Shown here one piece after another: positions 1 to 10,428 of a stretch of 20,809 nucleotides of DNA. The translations under genes were made by a program, and so were the position numbers. Source of the DNA: Ministeria vibrans ATCC 50519 (lineage: Eukaryota > Opisthokonta > Filasterea); the NCBI GenBank assembly GCA_943704425.1, contig CALSCP010002661.1, positions 5,057 through 25,865 on the forward strand. Reading direction: 5' to 3'. The notes under the pieces were generated by a model. That model was not told where the DNA came from. It saw nothing but the letters and a program-made list of their open reading frames with translations, and made no database searches. Every line of letters starts with the position of its first letter. The stretch's first letter is position 1.

Positions 1-503
1 GATGGTGCGTGTCGTACGCGAGCGTGCACACGATGTGAGAGAGAGTGTGAGTGAGAGAGAGAGTGTGTGTTTGAGAGTGTGTGTGTGAGAGAGAGATTGT
101 GTGCGTGTGTGAGTGTGTGTATCAAAGAAGGGTAAGTAAGGAGTATTTAGAAAGAAAGAGAAAAGACAAAGTATTAGAAGAAGAAGAAGAAGAAGACAAA
201 AATAATTATAATACAACCCATTTATTAATGATACAGTCAACAAAAATAATTATATTAAATACGAGGAGTTATGTGAAGAAGAAGAATAACTTCCAATTTA
301 TGTGGAATAATTGTGAATAAAGAATGCAAATTGCAAAGACTGCTACTGGATAGACAGACGTGAGACGAGACTTACTCGACTGACTCGAGTGATCAGAAAA
401 TTGTGGCAAAACTGAAACATTGTCGTTTCACAGTGTTGACATAACAAATTTGATTTCTGTACGTTATACAAAGAAGTGATTATTTATTAATAAGTGTTTG
501 AGT
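1..503. repeat. Spacer with GT/GA and GAA microsatellites
   Basis: No gene is supported here. About 35-120 is an imperfect mix of GAGA and TGTG units, and about 176-196 is a run of GAA/GAAGAA. The open frame across it encodes only low-complexity peptide and lacks an ATG at its head. Positions 211-238 hold one arm of an inverted repeat listed separately. The AATAAA read on the minus strand at 483-488 lies 16-21 bases downstream of the stop of the neighbouring minus-strand gene and is a plausible polyadenylation signal. Confidence 0.7.
211..238. repeat. Left arm of a long-range inverted repeat
   Basis: This 28-base segment begins ATACAACCCATTTATTA and ends ATGATACAGTC. It recurs in reverse complement at 2665-2693 with a single inserted base. 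Both copies are flanked on the same relative side by GAA-rich sequence. The pair encloses the HA-domain gene. Nothing else here identifies a mobile element. Confidence 0.6.
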
Positions 504-1949
504 TCATGGTTGAAAAGGAAAGGGATGAAAGGGAGTTGGCGGGATCCAGCGAGAGGAGGAAGGGGAGTTTAGGTGGCGCTGAGGCTGCCCGGCTGGGCTT
601 GCTGAGTTGAAAATGTACATTTGGAAGATGTGAGGAGAGTCGGACGATAACGACGGGGAGTAAGTGGAAGGAGTAGTCGTTGTGGTGAAGGTCATCAGGG
701 GGGAGGGGTGGGGGTAATGGTGAGGGACTGGAACGAAGGAATACGGTGGGACTGGGGCTGTTGCGACTGCCGCTGGTGGAGCGGGTGGTGGCAGAGAGGG
801 CGACGGGGTGACCGATTGGAGCAGCTGGGGCGGTTGGGAGCGACGGGTGGTTGATGGGGTGGTGCTGGGCGCGCTTGGTTTGGCGGAGAGGAAGCGCGGA
901 GCGGAGTCGGTCGAGTCGCGCGAGGGTCGTTTCGGACGATAGGTGAGGAGAAAGCGGGATTTGCGACGGCGCTTCTTGCGGGCGTTGCGACGGGAACGAG
1001 AGATGGTCCAGTTGTCGTCGTCGTCGTCGAGTGCTTCGTCGGCGGCGGCATCGATGAACTCCTCGTCGTCTTCGAGGTCGTCTTCGTCGCTGTCAACGAG
1101 CGCGGTCGGCAGCGCGTTGTCAACAGACACCGTCGTGTTTGCTGGTGTGGTGTTGGCCGTGTTGGGTGCGCCCAGCGAGGAGGGGCTGGCGCGGTGTTGG
1201 TGAAATCTTTGCGGTTGTGTCGATGGTGGGTTGCAGGAAGAAGAGATCTGCGGTAGTTCAGGTTGTGATGCGGGCGCCGTGGTGCGAAGAGCGGGAGCTG
1301 TGGGGAGATCCACGCCTAAGGCCTGGCCCAGTTCGAGGACGCGTTGGTGTCGTCGTTCGAGAGCGTTGATGTCGGCAGAATAGCGACGACGTTTGGTTGC
1401 ACTTGGCGGAGCGCCCTTTGGTGTTGCTGCAGGCGGGGGCGTCGCAGGAGTCTCGAACGGATCACCCGGTGCTGGTAACGACTCGTGAGAGATCGAATGA
1501 GGTCGGGGGAGGTTGTCAGTGGCGAAAGCAGATCGGGTTGATATGGCGAAATTCGAATTTGCCGTTCGCCAGGGAAAGCCTATCGCTTCGAGTCGAAGCC
1601 GGTGGCGCGGACCCAGTTGTTGCGCATGGTACAACTGTCGCTGGGCGGCGATCCACGAGGGCAGGCCTGAAGCGGACTCCTGTTCCGCTGCGAATTCCAA
1701 ATTCCCAAAACGAGCTCGAAGAGCCAACAGCTCCACAAAACGCTCTCGCCATGCAAAATCCGACGCAGGTAGGTCCAGCAAGAGCGCCTCTTGGCCGGGC
1801 TCAAGGGGTGTGTTGGGAGATATCCTAAACGGCGGTTCCTCCAATTGTTTTCGCGCGCACAGAAAACCGTCTGTGCCGTCGCTCTCGCTTGCTGCACCGC
1901 CCCACGCGCCCGATTCCTCAGGAACCTCTTCCAGCATGCCATGCGACAT
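504..1949 (-). CDS. HA (helicase-associated) domain protein, probably nuclear
   Basis: This single-exon gene encodes 481 aa. Residues about 66-128 match the helicase-associated domain (Pfam HA family): an opening W-R-E-R-F, a middle SWIAAQRQLY segment and a closing LRLEAIGFPW. These domains are small helical units, predicted to bind nucleic acid and best known as repeats in bacterial helicases and algal proteins. Only one copy is present and there is no helicase. The rest is low complexity: KRRRY near 187, an acidic stretch at about 286-312, a basic patch RRNARKKRRRKSRF at about 320-333 that looks like a nuclear localisation signal, and a Pro/Ser/Thr-rich tail. The ATG at 1949 is preceded by CACC, a good initiation context. 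The frame stays open upstream to 2066 but has no ATG and runs through a polypurine tract. A role in chromatin or transcription is inference. Confidence 0.75.
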   Translation of the reverse strand: MSHGMLEEVPEESGAWGGAASESDGTDGFLCARKQLEEPPFRISPNTPLEPGQEALLLDLPASDFAWRERFVELLALRARFGNLEFAAEQESASGLPSWIAAQRQLYHAQQLGPRHRLRLEAIGFPWRTANSNFAISTRSAFATDNLPRPHSISHESLPAPGDPFETPATPPPAATPKGAPPSATKRRRYSADINALERRHQRVLELGQALGVDLPTAPALRTTAPASQPELPQISSSCNPPSTQPQRFHQHRASPSSLGAPNTANTTPANTTVSVDNALPTALVDSDEDDLEDDEEFIDAAADEALDDDDDNWTISRSRRNARKKRRRKSRFLLTYRPKRPSRDSTDSAPRFLSAKPSAPSTTPSTTRRSQPPQLLQSVTPSPSLPPPAPPAAVATAPVPPYSFVPVPHHYPHPSPLMTFTTTTTPSTYSPSLSSDSPHIFQMYIFNSASPAGQPQRHLNSPSSSRWIPPTPFHPFPFQP

Positions 1950-2409
1950 GGTGAAAAGACAAGTGAGGCGCCTGGGAGCTTTCGATCCGCTTACGGTTCC
2001 TTTTTTTTTTCTTTTTTTCTCTCTCCTGCGGATTCCTTCACGCGCTGTTGCGAGTGATATGCGCAAGAATGTACCGTAGATAGGTCAGAGTCTAGAGGAG
2101 GAGGAAGGTAGGGAAGAGAGTGAGGCGCGATGGGCGATATTGGGGAAATGGGGTTTGAGCGGTTTCGATTCTTACGTGTCACACGGTGCAAATCCAATAA
2201 AGCGACTTTTACACTTTGGGGGCAGCAAAAGAGCGCTGAAAGACCAAGGAGCACGGGGAAGTCACGTCAAATCGCCAAGTGGTGATCTTGTGCAAGAAAG
2301 AGCCAGGAGACGTGGCGACGAACAGAGTGAGAGGTAATAATTATTGTAACTTTAGAAGTCAGAAGACCTTATCGCGTCTCAAAGCGTTGAGGTCGCTTTC
2401 TTGAAAAGG

Positions 2410-2515
2410 AGCTCAGAGATCAGAGTGTCAGACTGTCAGAAATGTGAAAAATCAAATGTCAAATGTCAGATCACAGGTGTTAGCTGCCAGATTCTCAGAT
2501 TCAGAAATCAGACTT
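2410..2515. repeat. Degenerate TCAGA-type repeat tract
   Basis: TCAG or close variants recur about ten times within roughly 100 bases, with irregular spacing and embedded AAATGTCA copies. It looks like a decayed short tandem array. No function is evident. Confidence 0.5.
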
Positions 2516-2543
2516 AGGTCGCACTGCGGTCCGTCGGGGGCTA

Positions 2544-2576
2544 GTTACAAATTCGTTACAAATTCGTTACAAAAAG
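2544..2576. repeat. 11-base tandem repeat, three copies
   Basis: GTTACAAATTC occurs at 2544-2554 and again at 2555-2565. A third, diverged copy (GTTACAAAAAG) follows at 2566-2576. Confidence 0.85.
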
Positions 2577-2664
2577 TAAAACTGAAATAATTGTGATAAT
2601 GTGATTGAACGTCCATTGGAGCTCGCGATCAAATGATACTATGTGTCTTCTCGTGGTGAGTGGT

Positions 2665-2716
2665 GACTGTATCATCTAATAAATGGGTTGTATTCTTTTT
2701 CTTCTTCAGATGATAC
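2665..2716. repeat. Right arm of the long-range inverted repeat, plus local hairpin
   Basis: 2665-2693 is the reverse complement of 211-238 apart from one extra base. Within this arm GTATCATCT (2669-2677) also pairs perfectly with AGATGATAC (2708-2716), giving a possible 9-base stem around a 30-base loop. Confidence 0.65.
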
Positions 2717-3189
2717 TAATTAACTTGTCTGGCCGAAGTCAACCTGTCCGCGCTCCCTTGATTCTCCTGAGTCCAGACAGAGTCCTGTTTCTCCTGTAGC
2801 TTAGAAAGTGGTTCTCAGCTGATTGTGTTATCGCACGCTTTTGAAGATAATTATGAATTATTATTGATCTATTTTTTATGATTAATTTATTGTACAATGC
2901 ACCACTCAAATGGTGGGCTGCTCAGACAACTGCCTGGTGCCCTGGTCATCTTGGGACGACTATCAGATAATACTATTAATTAATATTGCTTGTTATCCCA
3001 GCTGGGAGGTAAATATTCTGTATATATATATTATATATATATGGTCTTGTATATAAATTATAAAAATTAATATTATTATACTTGAAAACTAATTCCAACG
3101 TCATTCCGAATTGATCCGCATATATTGGTTCGTGACCACTTGCTTGCACTTTAATGCAGATCCTCGTTGACTTTTAAAGCAGATTTTTC

Positions 3190-3355
3190 CGTAGAGAGAG
3201 AAATGTAGTGAAAGAGAGTACGAAATAATAAAGAATAGTGATAGAGAGAGAGAGGGAAAAAAAGTAGTAGGAATGAAAACGAATTACAAAGCGATAGATA
3301 GTGATAGAAAAAGAGAGAGAGCGAGAGAGAGAGAGAGAAAGAGAGAAGCAAAGCG
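3190..3355. repeat. GA-rich microsatellite tract
   Basis: This is an imperfect purine run dominated by GAGAGA units, immediately downstream of the coproporphyrinogen oxidase stop on the minus strand. Both strands give only Ser/Leu or Arg/Glu low-complexity frames, so it is not coding. Confidence 0.8.
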
Positions 3356-3446
3356 ATAGTGAGTAGAAAACGTACGTCTTGTTCAAAAATAATATCAATA
3401 CAACCCGACGTTTTTTATAGGACGAATTAGGGAGGGGGTTGTTTGT

Positions 3447-5229
3447 TCAGCGCTCTGCCCAGTCTCGCGGGCTCAGCAGGACATCGAGCAGTTCGCGTTC
3501 GGGGGATCCAGCCGCGGGCTCGTGCATGTACTCCCAGCGGGCAGTGAGGGGCAACGACATGAGCACGGATTCGATGCGAGCGCCGGGGGTGAGGAGGCCA
3601 AATTTGGTGCCTCGGTCGTGGACCAGGTTGAACTCGACGTAGCGACCGCGCCGGATCTGCTGCCACGCGTGCTGGTCGTTGGTAAAGGGGTCGTCGCGGT
3701 GTCTCTCGACAATAGGCACGTACGCAGGCAGGAAGCTGTCGAGGGAGTCACGGCAGACGGCGAGCAGGCGCAGCGGCGCGCGATCGCAGAGGTCGTCAAA
3801 GAAGACGCCGCCAATGCCCCGTCGCTCCCCATTGCGGTGTGTGTTAGTAAAGTAAGTGTCGCACCATTCTTTGAAGCGTGGGTAAAAAGCCCGGTCGTGC
3901 TTGTCGAGTGCCGCCGCTAGCACACTGTGAAAATGTTTCTATGCAATACAGTGAAAATCATTGGGGTAATGTGTAAGCGAATGGTAATGGCTCTTACTGC
4001 ATCGTCTTTGTCAAGGTACGCCGGCGTAAGGTCTGCTCCGCCACCAAACCACCATATCTTGGGACGCGATCCGTCTTCTGAGGCGGGAATCTCAAAGTAG
4101 CGGTAGTTAAAGTGGGTGGTGGGCACAAACGGATTGTGTGCGTGCATGACAGCTGGAACAATACGTACATGTCACTTGAATGTCACTATCACTCTCACTC
4201 CCTCTGACTCTTACAACTAATTCCACAGGCAAAGAAGGGCAGTGCCTCGTTCTCGGGCAGTGCCTTGTGGTGTGTACGCATAATTTTTACCGCCTGAGCC
4301 GGCAGAGTGCCCATCACAACACTCACATTCACTCCGGCCTACACATACACTCTGTCAACCACCAATTATCTCCTCTCTCATATATTCGCTGTATGACAAG
4401 GTACCTTTTCAAAGACCTTCCCGCCTTGCAGGACACAACTGATGCCACCTCCGCCTTGTGTTCGTTGCCAGCGGTCCACTTGAAACGTGCCCTCGCCGTC
4501 AATTTCTTCAATACGATCGCATATCTTCCGCTGTCCTTCTAGAACCATGTCTTCCATCAACGCTTGCATGTCGACCATGCTGTCGTCTGCCTTGCCACCC
4601 CCTTGGCGTTTGTGCTCGACGCTTAGCCGTTGTGACAGATTTGGTGTGAGTGCCTCCGCCTTGTACCTTTGGTGTGAGCTGAGAAAAAAAAAAAGCATAC
4701 AAAAGAGTTTACGATTCAAATCTAGTCCGACTAGTCAAAAGTGTGGAGAGTGAATTTGGCTGCCGTGGCATTGGCGTTCGGTCAGTCGGACTTCAACGAT
4801 GACGGTGTCTGACACAGAACCGCTTCGCTCGCCTTGCGCTCACTTAACGATACATAACACCACCCACGGCGCAGAGATATATAAACATGAACACAGCATG
4901 GTATAAATGGAACAAACGAAATAGCTGCAAACACCGCTGGTGCAGTGTGCGAGATCGGCTTTAGGTGTCCAATGGGTTCTTCGCATCTTACGCAGACACT
5001 CGTCGACTCGAAGGGTTTCTCAGTTCGTAGAAGATGGCCGCGCCCGCGACAGCCACCGCTGCAACTGTAGCCCATCGTTCAGAGGGTGTGCGTGGCTGAG
5101 GAATGCGTCTGTGCGATGGGAAGAGAGTAAGCGAAATGTGTGCGAAGAATCGGATGACATTATGTGGCTCAGTACGTTGACATCGATCGAGAAGGCGCGC
5201 AAAGGGATCGCGGTGCCACGCGAGCGCAT
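3447..5229 (-). CDS. CPOX: Coproporphyrinogen III oxidase, oxygen-dependent (HemF family)
   Basis: The enzyme decarboxylates coproporphyrinogen III to protoporphyrinogen IX in haem synthesis, normally in the mitochondrial intermembrane space. Exons, 5' to 3' on the minus strand: 5229-5176, 5095-4992, 4678-4405, 4338-4215, 4152-3998, 3938-3447; every intron is GT-AG and the model gives about 400 aa. Family blocks appear in order: WQRTQGGGG and VFEK (exon 3), [12 protein letters not shown] (exon 4), [17 protein letters not shown] and [14 protein letters not shown] (exon 5, with the Asp of the GGGADLTP block), then [31 protein letters not shown] and [10 protein letters not shown] (exon 6). Exon 2 encodes a hydrophobic stretch [18 protein letters not shown], probably a membrane anchor after an Arg-containing presequence. 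Exons 2-6 are secure. Exon 1 is a best guess: an in-frame ATG at 5298 would add 23 residues, but 5229 has A at -3 and leaves room for a promoter. Confidence 0.9.
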
Positions 5230-5341
5230 AGTCTCACGGAGCGTAAGCAAGCACTTGACGTTCGAAGCATTACAGAAGAAGAAAAAATTTAGTTTCATGT
5301 GAGTTGACTTGATTCAAATCACTTTCAATTTTTAACCATTA
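5230..5341. promoter_or_regulatory. Divergent promoter region, CPOX / renalase
   Basis: Only 112 bases separate the chosen CPOX start from the renalase ATG, and 43 if CPOX starts at 5298. Both promoters must therefore lie in this AT-rich gap or inside the opposing gene. An interrupted palindrome TGATTCAAATCA sits at 5310-5321. No TATA box is clear. Confidence 0.5.
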
Positions 5342-6367
5342 ATGGCGACACTCGTCATTGGCGGGGGGATCACCGGCGCCAATGTGTGTCGGTTGCTTCG
5401 AAAACAATCGCCAACGCGTATTGTGAACCTGTGGGAGTGTTCGGATCGAATTGGCGGACGATTTTGGTCGGAATCGGACGGAATCGATGTGGGCGCACAG
5501 TACATCACAAAAGGCGCCAGTAAGCCGCGACACGAGCCTGATCTGGAGTTATACGAGGAGCTGCTGGCACAGGGTCTTCTTGTGCGCCTTGCTGCAGAGG
5601 ACATTGATGGGATTCAGCCGACTGAGGGTCAGCGGGAGCACTTTAGTGCGCCTCAAGGGCTCTCGTCGATTCCCCAAACACTCATCCAGTGCAACGCGAC
5701 GTCGGTGAGCCTTGGACGCCGTCTGGTGGATCTTACGCGCGTCAATGCACAATGGCAAGCGACGAGTGCGTGTGGAGCTCGCGAGCTCTGTGCCACGGTG
5801 GTGCTCGCCCTGCCCGCCTGCGAGATGCTCAACATCAACGGCGTCACCCAACTCCTGTCGACGTCGCTCCGTCAGCGCCTGGCACAAGTACAGTACTCTC
5901 AACGATATGCTCTTTCGTGTCACTTTGACGCGGTTGATCCTCTGACTCTTCCTCCGTGGCGCTGCTCATATGTCAAAGATGCTAGTGCGCTTCGCTACAT
6001 ATCGATTAAGAGTGTCTCATCCACGCTCCGTGTGGTGCTACACTCGTCCGTCCCCTTTGCACTCGACCACCCTCCCCTATCTCCTTCGAGTAACGCAGAG
6101 CAAACCAGCATCATCACCGACACTCTTCTGGCGGATCTGGCGCGCCACGTTCCTGCATTCGCCTCAGCGCCCACTCCAACTCACGCTCAGCTCTACCACT
6201 TCCCACTCTCGCAAGTTTCGCCTCCCTCTGACGATACATCGGCACAACCGTCTTCTGCTGCTGTGCATCTCTGTGACGGGCTCGTACTCGCAGGCGATTC
6301 CTTCACCGGAAGTAATTTCGACAATTGTGTCTCATCTGCGCGGGCAGTAGTGCAATTGTTACAATGA
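5342..6367 (+). CDS. RNLS: Renalase-family FAD-dependent oxidase
   Basis: This intronless gene encodes 341 aa, essentially the length of human renalase. Renalases oxidise isomeric, metabolically inactive forms of reduced NAD(P) back to NAD(P)+ using FAD and oxygen. The N-terminus is a dinucleotide-binding fold with GGGITG at residues 7-12, followed by an acidic residue and GGR at about 33-40. Further family blocks are DVGAQYIT (about 50-57), the segment around APQGLSSIPQ, and YSQRYALSCHFDA. The C-terminal FAD-binding stretch is AGDSFTGSNFDNCVSSA. The match runs collinearly from first to last residue. The ATG at 5342 is immediately followed by the Rossmann strand, as expected. The gene diverges from CPOX and converges on the P450. 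Other small amine-oxidase-like flavoproteins are the alternative, but the C-terminal motif favours renalase. Substrate in this organism is inferred from the family. Confidence 0.88.
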   Translation: MATLVIGGGITGANVCRLLRKQSPTRIVNLWECSDRIGGRFWSESDGIDVGAQYITKGASKPRHEPDLELYEELLAQGLLVRLAAEDIDGIQPTEGQREHFSAPQGLSSIPQTLIQCNATSVSLGRRLVDLTRVNAQWQATSACGARELCATVVLALPACEMLNINGVTQLLSTSLRQRLAQVQYSQRYALSCHFDAVDPLTLPPWRCSYVKDASALRYISIKSVSSTLRVVLHSSVPFALDHPPLSPSSNAEQTSIITDTLLADLARHVPAFASAPTPTHAQLYHFPLSQVSPPSDDTSAQPSSAAVHLCDGLVLAGDSFTGSNFDNCVSSARAVVQLLQ

Positions 6368-6446
6368 ACCGACACCAATGTGTAACAGTAAAAAGAAAAG
6401 AAAAGAAAAGAAAAAGCAACGGCACAACATAAAAGCGTTAGAGTGG
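6368..6446. terminator. Convergent 3' ends of renalase and P450
   Basis: Seventy-nine bases separate the two stop codons. Most of the span is an (AAAAG)n run at about 6390-6415 on the plus strand. No AATAAA is visible, so the transcripts probably overlap at their 3' ends. Confidence 0.4.
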
Positions 6447-8899
<2,453 letters not shown>

Positions 8900-8986
8900 C
8901 GTTATCTTCAATATTATAAATGATAATAACGATTGATCAATGGAAATCAATGAATGATCATCATTCATTATTGTTATTTGTTTATC
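8900..8986. promoter_or_regulatory. Divergent promoter, P450 / riboflavin synthase
   Basis: Only 87 bases lie between the two ATGs, so both 5' leaders and the core promoter elements must fit here or overlap the genes. Two palindromes stand out: ATTGATCAAT at 8932-8941, and 10-base arms AATGAATGAT / ATCATTCATT around a single C at 8949-8969. The gap is strongly AT-rich. GTTATC at 8901 and ATGATAATAAC at 8920-8930 give an additional loose inversion. Confidence 0.6.
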
Positions 8987-9924
8987 ATGTTCACAGGTAT
9001 CGTCGAAAAAACGACCGTCTCTCGTGTTGTCGACTTGGTATGATCATGGCGATGTATGTGGCGTGATCGGGTCTGACAGGATTGCGCAGGAAGGCCTGAG
9101 ACAGCTGACGGTGGTCCTTCCGGACGCATCAAATCTCAAGGTACGCTTCCCCTTCGCTTTGACTCGCTCGCGTCGCGCTTGTCGTGTGCTGACGGCGATT
9201 TCCAACAGACTGGCGCAAGCATTGCCGTCAACGGAACCTGCTTGACTGTCGTGTACTTTGACGAGACCTCTGCGCGTTTCGATGTGATGGCGGAGACGCT
9301 GACTAAAACCAATCTGGGGCAACTGAAAGCGGGCGATACCGTCAACATTGAGCGCAGTCTGCGCGCCGGCGACGAGGTACGCGCACAGCACAAGTGACAT
9401 GTGCACAATGTGCAGAAGCACACCGAGTGATCACTCAACTATCACCCAAATGTTACCTACTCAACTCAATCAAATGCCACTCATTCAACTCGCGTCCTCT
9501 ATAGATCGGAGGACACCATGTCAGCGGTCATGTTGACATGGTTGCCCACGTTGATCACATCGTCCGCACTCCAAACAACCATACCGTCCACTTTGCCATT
9601 CACAACGTACAATTATTCCCCTCTCTGACTGGTTACCAGCATTGCATCCTTCTGATCTCTCCTTCTCTGCAGAATCGCTATCTGATTGAAAAGGGATTCA
9701 TTGCGGTGGACGGCATCTCGCTGACAGTGGTCGACGTCACTTCGTCGCTCTTCAGCGTCTCGCTTATTCCCGAGACTCTCGCGCGCACTACGCTCGGCGA
9801 GAAAGATCAAAAGGGTGACTGTGTCAACATTGAATTTGACAGCACCACGAAAACCATTGTCACCACCATGGAGAGACTACTGCCCGACACCCTCTCTCGT
9901 GTTCTTCAGCAACAACCAAAATAA
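8987..9924 (+). CDS. RIB5: Riboflavin synthase (two lumazine-binding barrels)
   Basis: The enzyme dismutates two 6,7-dimethyl-8-ribityllumazine molecules to riboflavin plus the pyrimidinedione, the last step of vitamin B2 synthesis. Exons: 8987-9037, 9090-9140, 9209-9376, 9505-9606, 9673-9924; 207 aa, within the family range. The N-terminus MFTGIVE is the diagnostic start of the family. Barrel 1 contains SIAVNGTCLTV and ETLTKTNLG. The GGHHVSGHVD block follows at exon 4, and barrel 2 contains the parallel YLIEKGFIAVDGISLTV and ETLARTTLG, showing the internal duplication. All introns are phase 0. Intron 4 (9607-9672) is 66 bases and free of stops in frame, but the family alignment requires its removal. 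For exon 2 the acceptor at 9089 keeps frame while the nearby one at 9079 does not. AATAAA at 9920-9925 overlaps the stop codon. Confidence 0.93.
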
Positions 9925-10428
9925 ATCGTGTGTGTATTAAATAAGAAACAAGGACTATATTCTTCTATCAAGAGCAGCACAATACTGCCGCCGTAGACTT
10001 CAAGACGAGAATGTCCCGAAAGAAGCCCATAGACCCACTGATACACCCATGAGAAGAACGCCGGTGCACCATTGCGGTGGAAGTGATTAGCAAACAAACC
10101 AATTAGCAACCACTCTTTGTTGTTTGTATATGGTTCTTTCTTTCACACTTGGCGACGCGACATTGAGTGGGAATAGCACCCGCACCACCAAACCAACCTG
10201 TTTTTGGTGCACGTCTCATCCGACTCCGTGCCGCTCCAACTCCTGTTTCTCGTCAACTGAACGCATTTTAGCATTTTATTAGTTTTCCTTTTCACACCAA
10301 CCAACCAAAAAGACGTAAATCGTAAAACTTTTTTTCTCACCTCCTCGTCACTCCGCTGGCACGCCGTGCACTGCCTTGGCACTGTCCAATCCCCGCAGCC
10401 CTTTGTATTGTCTCTCTTGGTGCGCCAC
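9925..10428. other. Spacer between riboflavin synthase and RapGAP genes
   Basis: It should contain the riboflavin synthase 3' end and the RapGAP promoter and leader. The stretch before 10429 is pyrimidine-rich with a CCAAT-type element (TCCAATCC) at about 10385. An antisense open frame from about 10158 to 9906 encodes a curiously protein-like stretch but has no ATG; it is discussed as a finding, not called as a gene. Confidence 0.5.

Larger units (their letters stand above)
1950..3446. other. Long spacer without a supported gene
   Basis: No open frame here starts with ATG and resembles a known protein, and no tRNA or rRNA is recognisable. It begins with the probable 5' leader of the HA-domain gene, including a minus-strand polypurine run at about 2000-2030. 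After that come a TCAG-rich degenerate stretch (about 2410-2515), a short tandem repeat (2544-2576), an inverted-repeat arm (2665-2693), a TA-rich tract (about 3019-3045) and a GA-rich tract (about 3190-3355). The last few hundred bases should contain the 3' end of the coproporphyrinogen oxidase transcript. Confidence 0.6.

Noticed and set aside
1513-2079. Plus-strand frame opposite the HA-domain gene
   Set aside because: The minus strand carries the HA domain and a good start context. The plus frame is a shadow without family resemblance.
2129-2280. Short plus-strand frame starting ATG at 2129 (about 50 codons)
   Set aside because: It has no recognisable motif, lies over the probable 5' leader of the HA-domain gene, and its composition is that of spacer.
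3115-3150. GGTTCGTGACC resembling a tRNA B box
   Set aside because: The T-stem pairs imperfectly, no A box or anticodon arm is found upstream, and the surrounding DNA is AT-rich spacer.
4679-4991. Possible extra exon in CPOX intron 2
   Set aside because: The open frames inside the 313-base intron show no family block, and exons 2 and 3 already join in phase at the expected place.
9076-9089. Acceptor at 9079 for riboflavin synthase exon 2
   Set aside because: It shifts the frame relative to exon 1 and exon 3. The acceptor at 9089 keeps phase 0 and gives a family-like N-terminal barrel.
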